Positions 21,590 through 31,815 of a stretch of 64,000 nucleotides of DNA are shown in pieces. Source of the DNA: Aedes albopictus (taxonomy: Eukaryota > Arthropoda > Insecta > Diptera > Culicidae); the NCBI RefSeq assembly GCF_035046485.1, contig NC_085137.1:459291004-459355003 (forward strand). Direction: 5' to 3'. The position numbers and the translations under genes are program-made. Each line of letters begins with the position of its first letter. The stretch's first letter is position 1. The notes beneath the pieces were generated by a model, which searched no databases, was not told the DNA's origin, and saw only the letters and a program-made list of their open reading frames with translations.

Positions 21590-22248
21590 CAGTGGTCCTC
21601 AGCCTTAGTGTCTATGCGGGCCAAAATAAATTTTTACATGGGGACTGCGGGCCGCAAGAATTCAAAATTCATTTTGAACCAGTTTCATTAAATCTTCGAT
21701 AAAATGGCGATCTACAAATACCCCTTTTCTCTGAAAGTCTGTTTCCAAAATTCACCATTTCTTTAAAAAGAGCTGTCGCTTACCACAAAATTCAGTCAAG
21801 GATCAATATTGTATGTTGCTTTCATAGAAAAACGTGCTGCTAACTTCCATTTGGCATTTCTGAATCATCGCGACGAATCAAGAACCACCTCTGTTTGTGT
21901 TAATGAGATCGGAGAAACGTCAGACTCCCGCCTGCTGATTGGCTGGCGACGACTCTGGCGATGGTTTCACCCGCGACGGGTTCAAATCGTCACGTTCGGT
22001 TATTCCCCCTTATCGAACGCGACGAATAATATTTCGAAACAAAAAATGGTCTAAGTCAATTTCAGAAATAATAATACTAATTCAGTTGAGCTTTGTAGAA
22101 AATATGTATTGTAACAAATCATAAAAAAAAATAGAAAAATGTTATATTTGGTTATTCAATGTTTCAGCGGGCCACATTCTGACATACTTGAAAATCAGTT
22201 CGCGAGCCGCAATAAATCACCTCGAGGGCCGCAGTTTGGTGATCACTG
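21590..22248. mobile_element. Non-autonomous hAT element, 8-bp target duplication
   Basis: Starts CAGTGGTCCTCAGCC and ends GTTTGGTGATCACTG, hAT-type ends. A perfect 8-bp duplication ATCTATGG flanks it at 21582-21589 and 22249-22256. The interior contains GCGGGCC/GGGCCGC subterminal motifs on both sides, which may be transposase-binding repeats. 659 bp with no transposase frame. It is a relative of the 1.05-kb element at 39560-40613 by TIR and subterminal style (CTCA..C near the end). Confidence 0.9.
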
Positions 22249-22256
22249 ATCTATGG

Positions 22257-23436
22257 CGAGTTCTTGGTAGAAATATGATATGAATATGCGTGAATATTCT
22301 GATGTGCCGCGGTGCGCTTGTCATGGCTTCGCGATGCACGATCTAAAAACCCCTGATTCAGAGGTTCCGCCAGGGTGATTTTTGAAAAACTATTTTATGA
22401 AATTTCTGAAAAAAATCATTTTTTCGTAATATATTTTTATTTTTTGATTGTTTTTTTTTTTTCAATATTGACTGCCGTCAGACGTATAAATGTCACATGG
22501 TACATTTCGACATTTTTGAAGTTTTCTTGTGAAATGTCATATTTTTATACGTATTTTTGGAATGTTTTGTCAACATATGAATTTATATATGTTTTGATAG
22601 TTGAATTGCGTTGAAGTCAATCAAATACGAATTGAAATATTAGCAAAACTGTACATATTGGAATATGATATAGTCTTTGTGCAAGATTAATTTGATTTGA
22701 CCATCTTTTTTAATGATTTGCATGGCTGCGGTAGGGCTTTGACAGCTGTGGCTGAACCCTGCGATAATTACAGTGTTCTTTTTTCTAAAAATCCGCAATA
22801 AGATGACGGTAACACAATAGAGCGTGCGGCGACTTGAATCGCATTTGGCCTATCAACATCGGCGAGTAGCTTACCAGCGATAGTGACAGAACCCAACTCT
22901 AGTTTCCCGTTTCCGGAAATCCTTCAAATCTTCAAGAATTTTTGAGAGAAATAAACAAGAATATTCAGCCTGAACTTTGGAACTTTTCATTGTAAAGAGT
23001 TTTGGATTCATTCAGGAGTTCCTCCAAAATTCAGGTGGATATTTACTTGAACAAGCTAAACTGATTATTTCAAATGAAAATTATTCAACCAGTTTTACAG
23101 GGTGTTTAAAATTTCACAAGTTCCTGGAAAGATAGCGACAAGTTCTTTTGCGGCAGGTAGAAGTTCCTATGTTGAAAATCAAATCAAGATTTTTTCTTGT
23201 CTCACATTCTAATTTGTGGAGTGACATTTAATGGGGACTACTGTAATTCGGGGGCGTGGGGCCAAGGTCCCAAATCCGGGCTTAAACGTAACTCTATATA
23301 TCGAAAGAAGGGTTGGTTACGGATGCAAACACAAGTTCTGAACTCCAAGGTTATCCAAATCAACCTAAAACAAAATGGTTTCAAAATGTTTTTTTTTTTT
23401 ATCTTCTGGAAGGTTATTCGAACATGGTAGAACATA
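22257..23436. other. No gene seen
   Basis: AT-rich DNA including a T-run near 22450 and a few eroded array-like words near 22920-23160. ORFs up to 79 codons have no recognisable content. Confidence 0.4.
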
Positions 23437-23597
23437 CACTACCCGTCATAAGTATAGACTTACGAAAAGTATTGTATGAAGTATAACAATATTGCTTCAC
23501 ATTGACTGACTCCGATATCTCCAAAACCTAAAGACTTACAAAGGTGCTGTCTTTAGCAAAGTTTTTCAGAAGCGCAAAAGCAACAACGAAAGAACAG
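23437..23597. repeat. Possible Tc1/mariner end fragment
   Basis: Contains CACTACCCGTCATAAGTATAG followed by GACTT, a style of terminus I associate with mosquito Tc1/mariner elements. No opposite end or transposase is present; cut off by the next element. Low confidence. Confidence 0.35.
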
Positions 23598-23872
23598 CCT
23601 ATGATTCAAAAAAGGGAAAATCTTTGATAAAATATTGCCAGTTTCAACGCCATCTAGTTCCCGAATGTCAAAACTAGAAAGAATAGCCTATGATTAAAAG
23701 AAGAAAATATTTCTGAACATCGTATTTCTAGTCAGAATGTCAAAAACCTCCTCTGAATTCATTTGATCATAATTCGGCCAAACGGCATTCGGCCAAACGA
23801 CCCTTTCGGTCAGTTGGCATTCGGCCAAATGGCGTTCGGTCAAACGACATTCGGCGGAATGGCTGGACACCG
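23598..23872 (-). mobile_element. Partial TTCGGCCAAA-type foldback element
   Basis: Interior (CAGCCTATGATT.AAA-type motifs repeated, TTTCTAGT) matches that of 47428-47811 and, inverted, 38590-38820. The right end is a run of ~16-bp tandem units like CATTCGGCCAAACGGC ending GGCTGGACACC. The left arm of units is missing, so the copy is truncated. Confidence 0.75.
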
Positions 23873-25685
23873 AAAAAAGTTACTATAACAGCTGTAGAAT
23901 TTATGCTCCGAGCTCAAGAACAATTTGGATATTTTTGTTATTGTGTGTTTTTTTTTTGGAATTCGTAAAATCCACTTTCGTTATGTTATAACAGCTAACT
24001 CTGACCACCCTAAGCTCTGCGAACCCCACCTCTGAGAATGATGTTGGTCGAACTTGTAGATGAGAGCACCCCGAGTTCATTCCGGCGTAACGACGATTCT
24101 TCGGGTTTGTTATTGTTTCTTTCGTCGACGTTGTCCGGTCAGTGGCCCGGCCGGGCAGTAGTAAGTAAGTAACCAACAACGCAACGCAAGGCAGGTGTCA
24201 AGGAACTCTCCTGCTGCACGCACATTTCGCCATATCATACACACCTTACCTTTGTGAGTGGCGGCTGCCAGGGCTGGTTGTTCTTTCTGGTTTTGTTGTT
24301 TCCCAGTTGGCTGGTTCTTGGTCGGCGGCCGCGCCGTCCGGCTTTTGGTATTTAATACCTACATCCTCCTCATCATCATCATCTGCTCTTGCTTCATTCA
24401 GTTCAGTCAGACCGAGGAGAGACCGATCGGTCAGTGCCTTCTCGGTTCGGTTCAGTTCGATTCGCATGCCGTTTTAGGTTTTAAGTCCATTCAGTTCCGT
24501 CAGTCGCCGTTGGCGTTGTTGTTGGTGTTCTTGTTGTTGCGAATTTATATATGGCTTGTTGCCTGATGCCGGCCAGTCGATGATGGTAATGGTGCTGAGC
24601 CGATGATGAGTGCTCTTACTTTCGATATGAATGTTTCGCGCGTCGCGGTCGTTGAATTGGCATCATCGTGTGTTTTTGCCTTTCATTCGTAATATATAGG
24701 TGGTATTCAATCATTCCTCGGTTGTATGTCTATATAGGTACCTACCTACGTGCTGCAGCAACCACACGCAAGCAATAAGAGTCCCAATGTGCTTCCAACT
24801 GTAGCAGCAGAATGGTTACTTAGAACAGCGAAGGAGAATGGGGATCATTGCCCTCATTGCCAAATGATTACAGGTGCGCGAGTTGTTGAAGGCGATGTGG
24901 TACGATGACCGAATCAGTTCAACGAATGAGTTTGTGTTGATGTTGATGTTGTGAAATTCGCGAGAACTGATTACTACCGGCAGGGAACGGCTTCATATGA
25001 AAGACGTGCATTTAAACTTGTTGGTGTTTCTAGTTTTTTTTGGTATCAAATTTTGAAAACGGAACTTCAAACTAGTACAAGATAACGAATCCGAATCTAT
25101 TTATGCTATTCTTAAAAATTTCCAAATTATTCAAAGTATCTGGTGAAACATCCTCCCAGAAAATCTGCCTAATAAGATTTCAGTAGTTAGCTTAACTGAA
25201 TGAATTTTCCTTTGGGAATTTCTTCAGTAAATCCTTCAATTTAGTTTTAAACATTTTGCACTTCTTTTTTTCAGGTAACTTTACTCGCTATCCGCCGCAG
25301 AATCGCCCAGGTATTCGAACGGAATTTTCGCCAAAAAGTTTCGTTAAAAATTGCTTCACGAGTTATTTTTAGCGAAACTTCTTCGTAAGGATAAGGACAC
25401 AGTAGTTAGAATCGAAGGATGGCCTGTTCGATATTTTAAGAGTACAAATCTGAGTGTCGAACAGGCCTGCCTACAAAACTGTTTTTTTTTATTACTTCCT
25501 CACTTATGATATTCACTAATAATATTACCGTGCATGAACAAGGAACTTCCAAAGTTTGTTTGTATTGTAGTAATACTGATTAAATTTGATGATTTATTTA
25601 GGATTTCCCCCAGGAGTTTTTTCAGGTATGTATTCGGAAATTCAATTCAAAATGAACAAACTCAAAATGCGCCGGCTCAAAATAC
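23873..25685. other. Unique-looking DNA, no supported gene
   Basis: About 1.8 kb with no match elsewhere in the window. 24000-24950 is GC-richer, with short CAT, GTT and CAG trinucleotide runs. Two small hairpins (about 25320-25390 and 25407-25466, the latter with GGCCTGTTCGA / TCGAACAGGCC) lie in the AT-rich right part. ORFs of 73-102 codons overlap on opposite strands without domain features. This is one of the better places to look for a host exon or regulatory region. Confidence 0.4.
24345..24500 (+). promoter_or_regulatory. Promoter-like motif cluster (speculative)
   Basis: A TATTTAA word at about 24348 is followed some 50 bp on by TTCAGTTCAGTCAG and more TCAGT/TTCAGT words to about 24500. 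Clusters like this are seen in 5' untranslated regions of insect genes, where TCAGT matches the initiator. The TATA-to-initiator distance is longer than the usual ~30 bp. No downstream ORF confirms a gene. Confidence 0.2.
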
Positions 25686-25689
25686 CACA

Positions 25690-26019
25690 TGTCAAAAGGT
25701 TCGATGGGCCCAGCTTAATTTAATTCTAAATGATGTCACTTTCTCAAATTTTCATACAAATCCGATAACATTTTTGCGATGCTATACTCATTTGAAGTTT
25801 GTATGGGAAATCAACAAAGAATAATGGCAATAAAATCGCGCCGATTGGGCATGCAATGCCTCGGGTATTATTTTTTCATAAACGCCCGATCACTTTTCGG
25901 TCTTAGAAAAAGTTTTTCGGGATATCTTAAATCTTAAACTATAGTTCTATATAACATAAATTTTAACGGCAGTTCGGGCGCTAAAGAAGTTGATCATCAA
26001 TATTAATTTCTATTCCCGA
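25690..26019. repeat. Possible distant copy of the 16500-type repeat
   Basis: Contains AAATTTTCATACAAATCCG, TTGAAGTTTGTATGGGAAAT and GGGCGCTAAAGAAG words also seen, diverged, in the 6430/16500 repeat family. Boundaries unclear. Confidence 0.35.
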
Positions 26020-26345
26020 TCAGCCTAGATAGCCGTGTAGTGGTGGTAGCAGTTCCCTCAACTTGCTAAGAATATTACTACGGATTGCCTGACCCAGTGG
26101 TAAAAGCCCACCAAACAAGCGACCCCTAATTCATGGTGTTAAGCGTACCGTGCCTAGGAATGAATGGTTAGGGGGGTAATAAAAACTTAACCGTGAACGG
26201 AGCCTGTGGAGTACCAGGGCACCCTCCACAGCATGTTGCCCTTACTGTGTTAAACGGAGCAATCACGCAGTGGACCTTATTTGTCTCCGGGATAATCGGC
26301 CACTTTTCTTACGTCTCAATTCCGAGGCTTAATAAAAGTGGGTAA

Positions 26346-27780
26346 ATGAAATTTTTTATGGCAGGAATTAAGTTCGTACAGGTTAATCTTCATCACGCAA
26401 AAGGTGCTTCTGCTGTGTTGAGTCGAAGGTTTAAAAAAGAAGGACTGGAAGTGGCACTTATTCAAAAGCCATGGTCCAATAAACGAAAGATTCTTGAAGT
26501 TCTGACACAAAATAGTAAACTATATTATGATGAGCAACAAGATTCTCCCAGAACCGCTGTCTTAGTAGGGTAAGTGTACCAATTATGGCTATAGTACCAA
26601 TTATTCGCCATAGTTAATTTTCACCCTTTAACGATGTAAATCAACAAGAAAAATTTTGTGAACAACAGATCACGTTCACAAAAGATAGTTGCACTCATTT
26701 AAACTCCACATTTTCCTCAAGTCATGGTAGAAATAAATCATTTTCCTTAAAATTTCGGCTTCCTTGCACCCTTTTACGCCATAGTGTACCAGTTATGGCT
26801 AACCCCATAAAAGAATGCAGTGCGAAAAGGAACCGAAGTTAAAAAAATGTAACCATAACTGGTACAGGGTTCCTATCATTGGCACACGCTGTAATCAATA
26901 CTAAAAGTAGTTTTGGCTCCGTTTCTATATTTTTCCTGTAAAGTATGGAAACTAAGCTGTCTTTTGACTAATTGATGACATTCTTTGGTCTTCTCTTTAT
27001 TTTTGTATAAATAGTTTTTCTTAGGTAGTGCCATAATTGGTACACCCACCCTACGCAAAACGTTAAAATGCTATCCTATTACAAAGTTTATCAGAAAAGG
27101 ACATTGTTGCGATCATGGTAGAGGTACCAACCACTAGGGGTAAAACTGAGATCGCTGTGGCTTCAGCTTACTTTCCTGGTGATGTTCCTGAGGTACCTCC
27201 TCCTGAGATCGCATCATTTGTTCAATTCTGTAAAGAAAAACACAAATCGTTTATCATTGGAGTGACGCCAATGCGCATCACACGGTTTGGGGTAGTACGG
27301 ATATTAACAGTCGAGGTGAGTCACTATTAGAGTACCTGTCTTCCAACAATATAGACATTTGCAATAATGGTGATAAACCTACTTTCTCAAATGTAATCAG
27401 ACAAGAGGTCTTGGATCTAACACTGTGCAAAGCTGCAATCTTTGACAAGATCACAAACTGGCACGTGTCAGATGAGATTTCTCTATCTGATCATAAACAC
27501 ATAGTCTTCAATTGGAGTGGTGGAGATTATTCTAGAACCGCATTTAGAAATCCCAGGTGGACAAACTGGGATCAATATGTAGAATTGTTGAATACGCATT
27601 CATTTACAATGGGAGAAACTATTGATTCAACCCAAAAGTTAGAATCATTTTCTCAAAGGGTAAATGAAAGTATCATCAATTCCTTTAACAGTAGTTGTTC
27701 CACCATACAATCGTCTTCTACTAGAGCCGTGCCATGGTGGAATTTTAAACTGGATCGCCTTAGAATTTTTTTTTCGTAAA
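26346..27780 (+). pseudogene. LINE endonuclease domain (disrupted)
   Basis: This domain nicks target DNA to prime reverse transcription. The start MKFFMAGIKFVQVNLHHAKG carries the VNLHH motif with the catalytic asparagine. The middle frame has VEVPTTRGKTEIAVASAYFP. After a frameshift near 27260 comes DANAHHTVWGS, the conserved D-x-N-x-H motif, and then DLTL and SLSDHKH, which holds the SDH catalytic motif. A 484-bp MITE splits the frame at 26568-27051, and the region ends with a frameshift at a T-run near 27770. All major motifs are present once frameshifts are allowed for. Assignment to the LOA/I group is by motif style. Confidence 0.85.
26568..27051. mobile_element. TA-type MITE 'GTGTACCAATTATGGC' in the LINE endonuclease
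   Basis: Ends GGGTAAGTGTACCAATTATG and, inverted, GGGTGGGTGTACCAATTATG, with TA on both sides (26566-26567, 27052-27053). Inside are additional direct and inverted copies of the word CCATAACTGGTAC. A full-length reverse copy is at 51354-51784 and an internal fragment at 43633-43697. The insertion separates LINE endonuclease codons that join cleanly when it is removed. Confidence 0.9.
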
Positions 27781-27839
27781 ATGTTCAATAGAGCGAAAAA
27801 AAACGGGAGATTGGACTCAGTACAGGAAAGCCCTGACTG

Positions 27840-29700
27840 ATTACAACAACGAAATACGAAAATCGAAAAGAATATCTTGGATGCTGACATGTGAAAACAT
27901 AAACAGCACTCCTGTAGTTGTTAGACTACAGAAAACGCTTGCAAAAGATCATTCAAATGAATTGGGAAACCTGAAGCGCGACGATGGAGCTTTTACCAAA
28001 ACTCCTCGTGGAACTTTGGATTTAATGATGGAATCCCATTTTCCAGGTTCGGTTCTAAGTGTGGATTCCAATGATACTATATCTCTGGAAGGTGAAGGAT
28101 GTCCTAGTATAAGCTCTTCGGAGTTAACTAGTACAATAAACACCGCCTCAGATTTAGCTGATGAAATCTTCACGAAGGCCAGAGTGGAAAATGCAATTAG
28201 ATCTTTTCAGCCTTTTAAATCTACAGGAGTTGATGGAACAAAATGGAGAAGCGGTGTTGGTTCCATCACTAATTGTAATGTTCAAGGCTAGTTTAAGATT
28301 GAATTTCGTTCCATCAAAATGGAGACTTGTAAAAGTTATCTTTATACCAAATAAAGGGGAAGCGAGACAAGACGCATCCCAAAGTATACAGGCCAATTAG
28401 TCTTTCTTCAGTTTTGTTGAAGCCTGTGGAAAAGGTTTTGAAGGATTTTATCAATTCTCCTTACATAAAAGAGCATACCCTATCTGACTTCCAGTTTGCT
28501 TATCAATCCGGTAAATCATCGGTTACGGCACTTTATTCGCTAGTAACAAAGGTGGAAAAAACGTTTTCAGCAAAAGAAATAGCTCTATGCGCCTTTTTAG
28601 ACACAGAAGGAGTCTTTGATAATGCCTCCTATTCATCTATGAAGCGTTCCATGGAGAAGAAAAACTTCGACCAATGTATCATACATTGGATTTATACTGT
28701 GCTTGCAAAAAGAGAAATCACCTCTGAGCTGGGAAGTTCTTCTATAACAGTAAGGGTCCATTTCTTCACCTCGGCTTAACCGGTAAGCCAGTCTTACCCA
28801 TATAGTTGAGCCTGGTTTAACGCTTAAGCCATAAGGGCAACGAAAGGTTGCCCTCAAGGAGGAGTCCTCTCACCACTAATGTGGTCCTTAGTTGTGGACG
28901 ATCTACTAAGAAGCTTGAAGGAAGAGGGTTCGAAGTTGTGAGCTTTGCAGGCGATATAGTCATAATAGTGAGAGGAAAGTATGACGAAACTGTTTCGGAG
29001 AGAATGCAAAGGGCCCTAAACTATACACATTCATTGTGTATTAAGGAGAGCCTTAGCATCAACCCGTCAAAAGCCGTATTTGTCCCTTTCACTAGGAGAA
29101 GGAAGATCAACCTAAAAGCTTTTCGGCTTGGAGGAGTACAAATTTATCCTAGTGATCGAGTCAAATACTTAGGTTTGATACTGGATGCTAAACTGAACTG
29201 GAATGCTCAAATTGAGTCCGTGAGTAAGGCAACAAGTGCGTTCTGGCTATGCTCCAAAACTATTGGCAGGAAGGGGGGCTTGAAACCAAAAATGATAATG
29301 TGGATTTATACTGCCATAATCCGCACAAAAGTGACGTATGCTTCGTTTGTCTGGTGGCCAAAAACAAAAGAGGCTACCATGCAATCAAAGCTTGCGAAAA
29401 TTCAACGTCTTGCGTCCATTGCTGTTACAGGAGCGATGCGAAGCACTCCATCAAAAGCTTTAGATGCGATTCTCAATCTCAATCTATCTTTGCACGAGTA
29501 CGTGCAATTAGAAGCAGAAAAGGAATTGCTGAGACTTGAACGAGTTGAAAAGTTTATGCCAGGTGATCTTGTAGGTCACCTGAGCATTTCACAATACTTC
29601 CAAAATAGGCCAGTAATGAAAATGATTAAAGACTGGATGAAACCTGTGGAGAACCATGATGTTCCTTACAAGTTGCACGAAACAACTCGTGCAGATTGGG
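27840..29700 (+). pseudogene. LINE reverse transcriptase domain (disrupted)
   Basis: Fragments of the polymerase lie in successive frames. 27881-28290 is a lead-in with KARVENAIRSFQPFKSTGVD. 28240-28400 has VPSKWRLVKVIFIPNKGE, and 28414-28780 has DFQFAYQSGKSSVTALYSLV and the LDTEGVFDNASY motif A relative of LDIEGAFDN. After a 75-bp insertion comes a GCPQGGVLSPL-type motif at about 28850-28885, then SFAGD where the active site normally reads FADD. The second catalytic aspartate position is thus glycine plus aspartate, predicted to be dead. 28848-29700 is a long open stretch (VKYLGLILDAKLNWNAQIE and downstream thumb). Confidence 0.85.
28757..28831. mobile_element. 75-bp foldback insertion in the LINE RT
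   Basis: The insertion is flanked by TAAGGG at 28751-28756 and 28832-28837. Removing one TAAGGG plus the 75 bp (81 bp, a multiple of three) restores the reading frame across ITVRATKGCPQGGVL. The inserted DNA contains GGCTTAACCGGTAAGCC and GGTTTAACGCTTAAGCC, partly palindromic segments. It is too short to class with confidence; it adds a stop codon. Confidence 0.75.
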
Positions 29701-29859
29701 AAGTCGGAGGTCCCACTGTTCGTCAAGGATCAATCAAATTCTATACAGATGGCTCAAAAGTTGGAATAGAAACGGTAGCAGGAATCTACGGCCTTGGAAT
29801 ACAAATTTCAGTGGTGATGGGACACTATCCTATGGTGTTTCAAGCACAGATTCTTGCTA

Positions 29860-30074
29860 GGGTATGTGTGCCATCAATCATCTCATGCTCCTATATTCAT
29901 CCTATTCGAAAACAAGCGATTACGGCACCGATTGATTCCGTTCTTTTTGTTTTCATGGGTGCTCACTTCTAACAAAAAATACAAAAATAAGAAACAAAAC
30001 AAACAGCGCCTCAATCCTTTGTTTTTCGTAGGATGAAAATGGGAGCCACATGCTTAATAAGGGAACCAATACCC
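29860..30074. mobile_element. TA-type MITE in the LINE RNase H, left of the hAT MITE
   Basis: Short inverted ends GGGTATGTGTGCC and GGGTATTGGTTCC (inverted right end), TA at 29858-29859 and 30075-30076. Excising it joins FQAQIL to ILKCANIC-type sequence, as expected in the RNase H family. 215 bp, AT-rich interior, no frame. Confidence 0.8.
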
Positions 30075-30143
30075 TATTTTGAAATGCGCAAATATCTGCC
30101 TTGAGAGAAAATACAGATATGCAAATATTTGCATTTTCTCAGA

Positions 30144-30545
30144 CAAGGATGGGAACACTCACTTGCAAAGAGTTACACTCACTTGCTATTTGCTCAGCTC
30201 AAAAGCGTGCAATCAAGAAACGATGTTTGGACGACTTTTGCCTTGTGGTTTTGTCTAAAACTTTGCCGAATAGAGTAGGGGTCACACACGCATACCGAAG
30301 TCGTGAGGGAGCTGCGAAGGCAACTCTCCACGATGTGAATGTAAATTACACTCACCTCGTTGAGAGTCGTTTTTACAACTCTGTCACGACTTTGGTATGC
30401 GTGTGCGACCCCTACTCTATTTGGCAAAGTTTTAGCCAAAACCACAATGCAAAAGTCTCCATACATCGTTTCTTTATTGGAAGCTTCTGAGCAGAGAAAA
30501 TAGCAAGTGAGTGTAACTTTTTGAAAGTGAGTGTTCCCATCCCTG
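30144..30545. mobile_element. hAT-type foldback MITE, 8-bp target duplication
   Basis: Ends CAAGGATGGGAACACTCACT and, inverted, CAGGGATGGGAACACTCACT. The target duplication TTCTCAGA is perfect (30136-30143, 30546-30553). The arms are long inverted repeats, and the interior itself contains inverted copies of an ATTGGGCAAAGTTTTAG-like/ACACACGCATACC stretch, so the 402 bp can fold almost end to end. Removing it joins CIFSDSQAALKAL exactly. Confidence 0.9.
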
Positions 30546-31290
30546 TTCTCAGATAGTCAAGCTGCACTAAAAGCATTGTGCGCTTACAAATGTAATTCAA
30601 AGCTTGTCTGGGAATGCATTCTTTCACTGCGAAGGCTGTGCCAAGGGAATTCAGTAAACTTATACTGGGTTCCAGGTCACTGTGGCATTGAAGGGAATGA
30701 AATGGCAGGCGAGCTTGTTAAACGTGGTTCCAAATTACAGTTTGCTAGCCCAGAAACATTCTGTGGTATATCAAACTGTACAATTAAAATGGACCTGAAA
30801 CGCTGGGCTGAGCAGAGGGTGATATCCAATTGGATGGATGTCAAAAATTGCAATCAGTCAAAACGATTTATAACACCAAATGCTTATAAAACCAAAAAGC
30901 TTTTAGAGATCAACAAGAGAGCTCTATGTACATACACTGGCCTAGTAACTGGACACTGCCCGAGCAGGTATCACTTGAAAAATATTGGCCATATTCAGAG
31001 TGATATCTGTCGTTTCTGTAATACGGATCATGAAACCTCGGAACACCTGCTTTGCAGTTGTGGTGCTTTATACACGCGCTAACAAAGATTTCTAAATAGT
31101 GGTTGCTTGCAACCCAGTGAGATCTGGTTTGCAGAACCTGGGAAGGTCTTGGAGTTTATCAATTCCATTGCACCTGACTGGGAGACGACGCGCCGTGGCT
31201 AGATGCGAATATCAAAACGGGACATGCCACAAAAGTTCAGCCTATTTGACGCAGTGGCTTACTTTCCCCAACAGGGGAGGAAAAAAAAAA

Positions 31291-31795
31291 GATAAATTTG
31301 TACTGGATTTCTTACAGTTAATTCCAGAGTTTAAAATTTTCATTTTCAATGAGTGAAATTCTACGTGAAATTTGAAAATTCTCAACTAAGGGATCAAAAT
31401 AAAATTCATTTTGATGAATGAATTTTTTCACCTATTCAATATTCATTCATTTTTCTGTCACTGACAATTTTCACTGAGAAATATAACTGGACCGTAATTC
31501 CCGATTATACTTCTAATCTCCTCAAAACTTGTGTATAGTAGTTAATTAGAATATTAGTTATCATCTCCATTCGTCCATTAAGTCGGATTGTGCGTCTGTT
31601 AACAGAAATTGGACATTTTACGACGTGCGAAAAAATATTCGTGACAGAGAATTGAATGAAAAAAAGAGAGGCATTCAGCTGACAATGAATGTGGCCAAAC
31701 GCGAATGAAAAAATGAGAATGTCAATCTTCACTTTCAATCTTCGAATTTTTTACTCTCTTGTTAATTCTGCTAATATTCCTCGAGCAATGTCTCA
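31291..31795. other. No gene seen
   Basis: AT-rich DNA between the LINE and the poly(A)-tailed insertion, with ATTCAT/ATGAAT-rich stretches that might be an eroded foldback. No supported feature. Confidence 0.4.
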
Positions 31796-31815
31796 AGTTG
31801 CTCTAGATAGGATTT

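Larger units (their letters stand above)
29700..31201 (+). pseudogene. LINE RNase H domain and C-terminal zinc knuckle (disrupted)
   Basis: RNase H removes the RNA template from the new cDNA hybrid. KFYTDGSK supplies the first aspartate. The expected glutamate in FQAE is glutamine (FQAQIL), so one catalytic residue is lost. After two MITE insertions the frame resumes with IFSDSQAALKAL (third acidic residue) and WVPGHCGIEGNEMAGE. The C-terminus has LTGHCPSRYHLKNIG-like VTGHC and a CRFCN..HETSEHLLCSC knuckle. An in-frame stop lies at about 31080, after which QRFLNSGCLQPSEIWF continues the family C-terminus to about 31201. Confidence 0.85.
26020..31290 (+). mobile_element. Dead LOA/I-type LINE with four nested insertions
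   Basis: The order is untranslated leader (about 26020-26345), apurinic-type endonuclease, reverse transcriptase, RNase H, a C-terminal zinc-knuckle and a short 3' tail. Endonuclease plus RT plus RNase H in one frame is typical of LOA- and I-type non-LTR retrotransposons (Lian is the known Aedes LOA element). Removing the insertions at 26568-27051, 28757-28831, 29860-30074 and 30144-30545 restores collinearity. Several further frameshifts and stops remain, and the polymerase and RNase H active sites are mutated, so the copy is inactive. No poly(A) tail or target duplication was identified. The exact 5' and 3' ends are estimates. Confidence 0.85.

Noticed and set aside
22440..22462. T-run as a LINE poly(A) tail on the minus strand
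   Set aside because: The run is short and interrupted, and no target duplication or element body could be identified beside it.
30101..30490. ORFs of 90-129 codons on both strands with similar peptides (PNRVGV.HAY)
   Set aside because: They are produced by the two inverted arms of the hAT-type foldback MITE, not by a gene.
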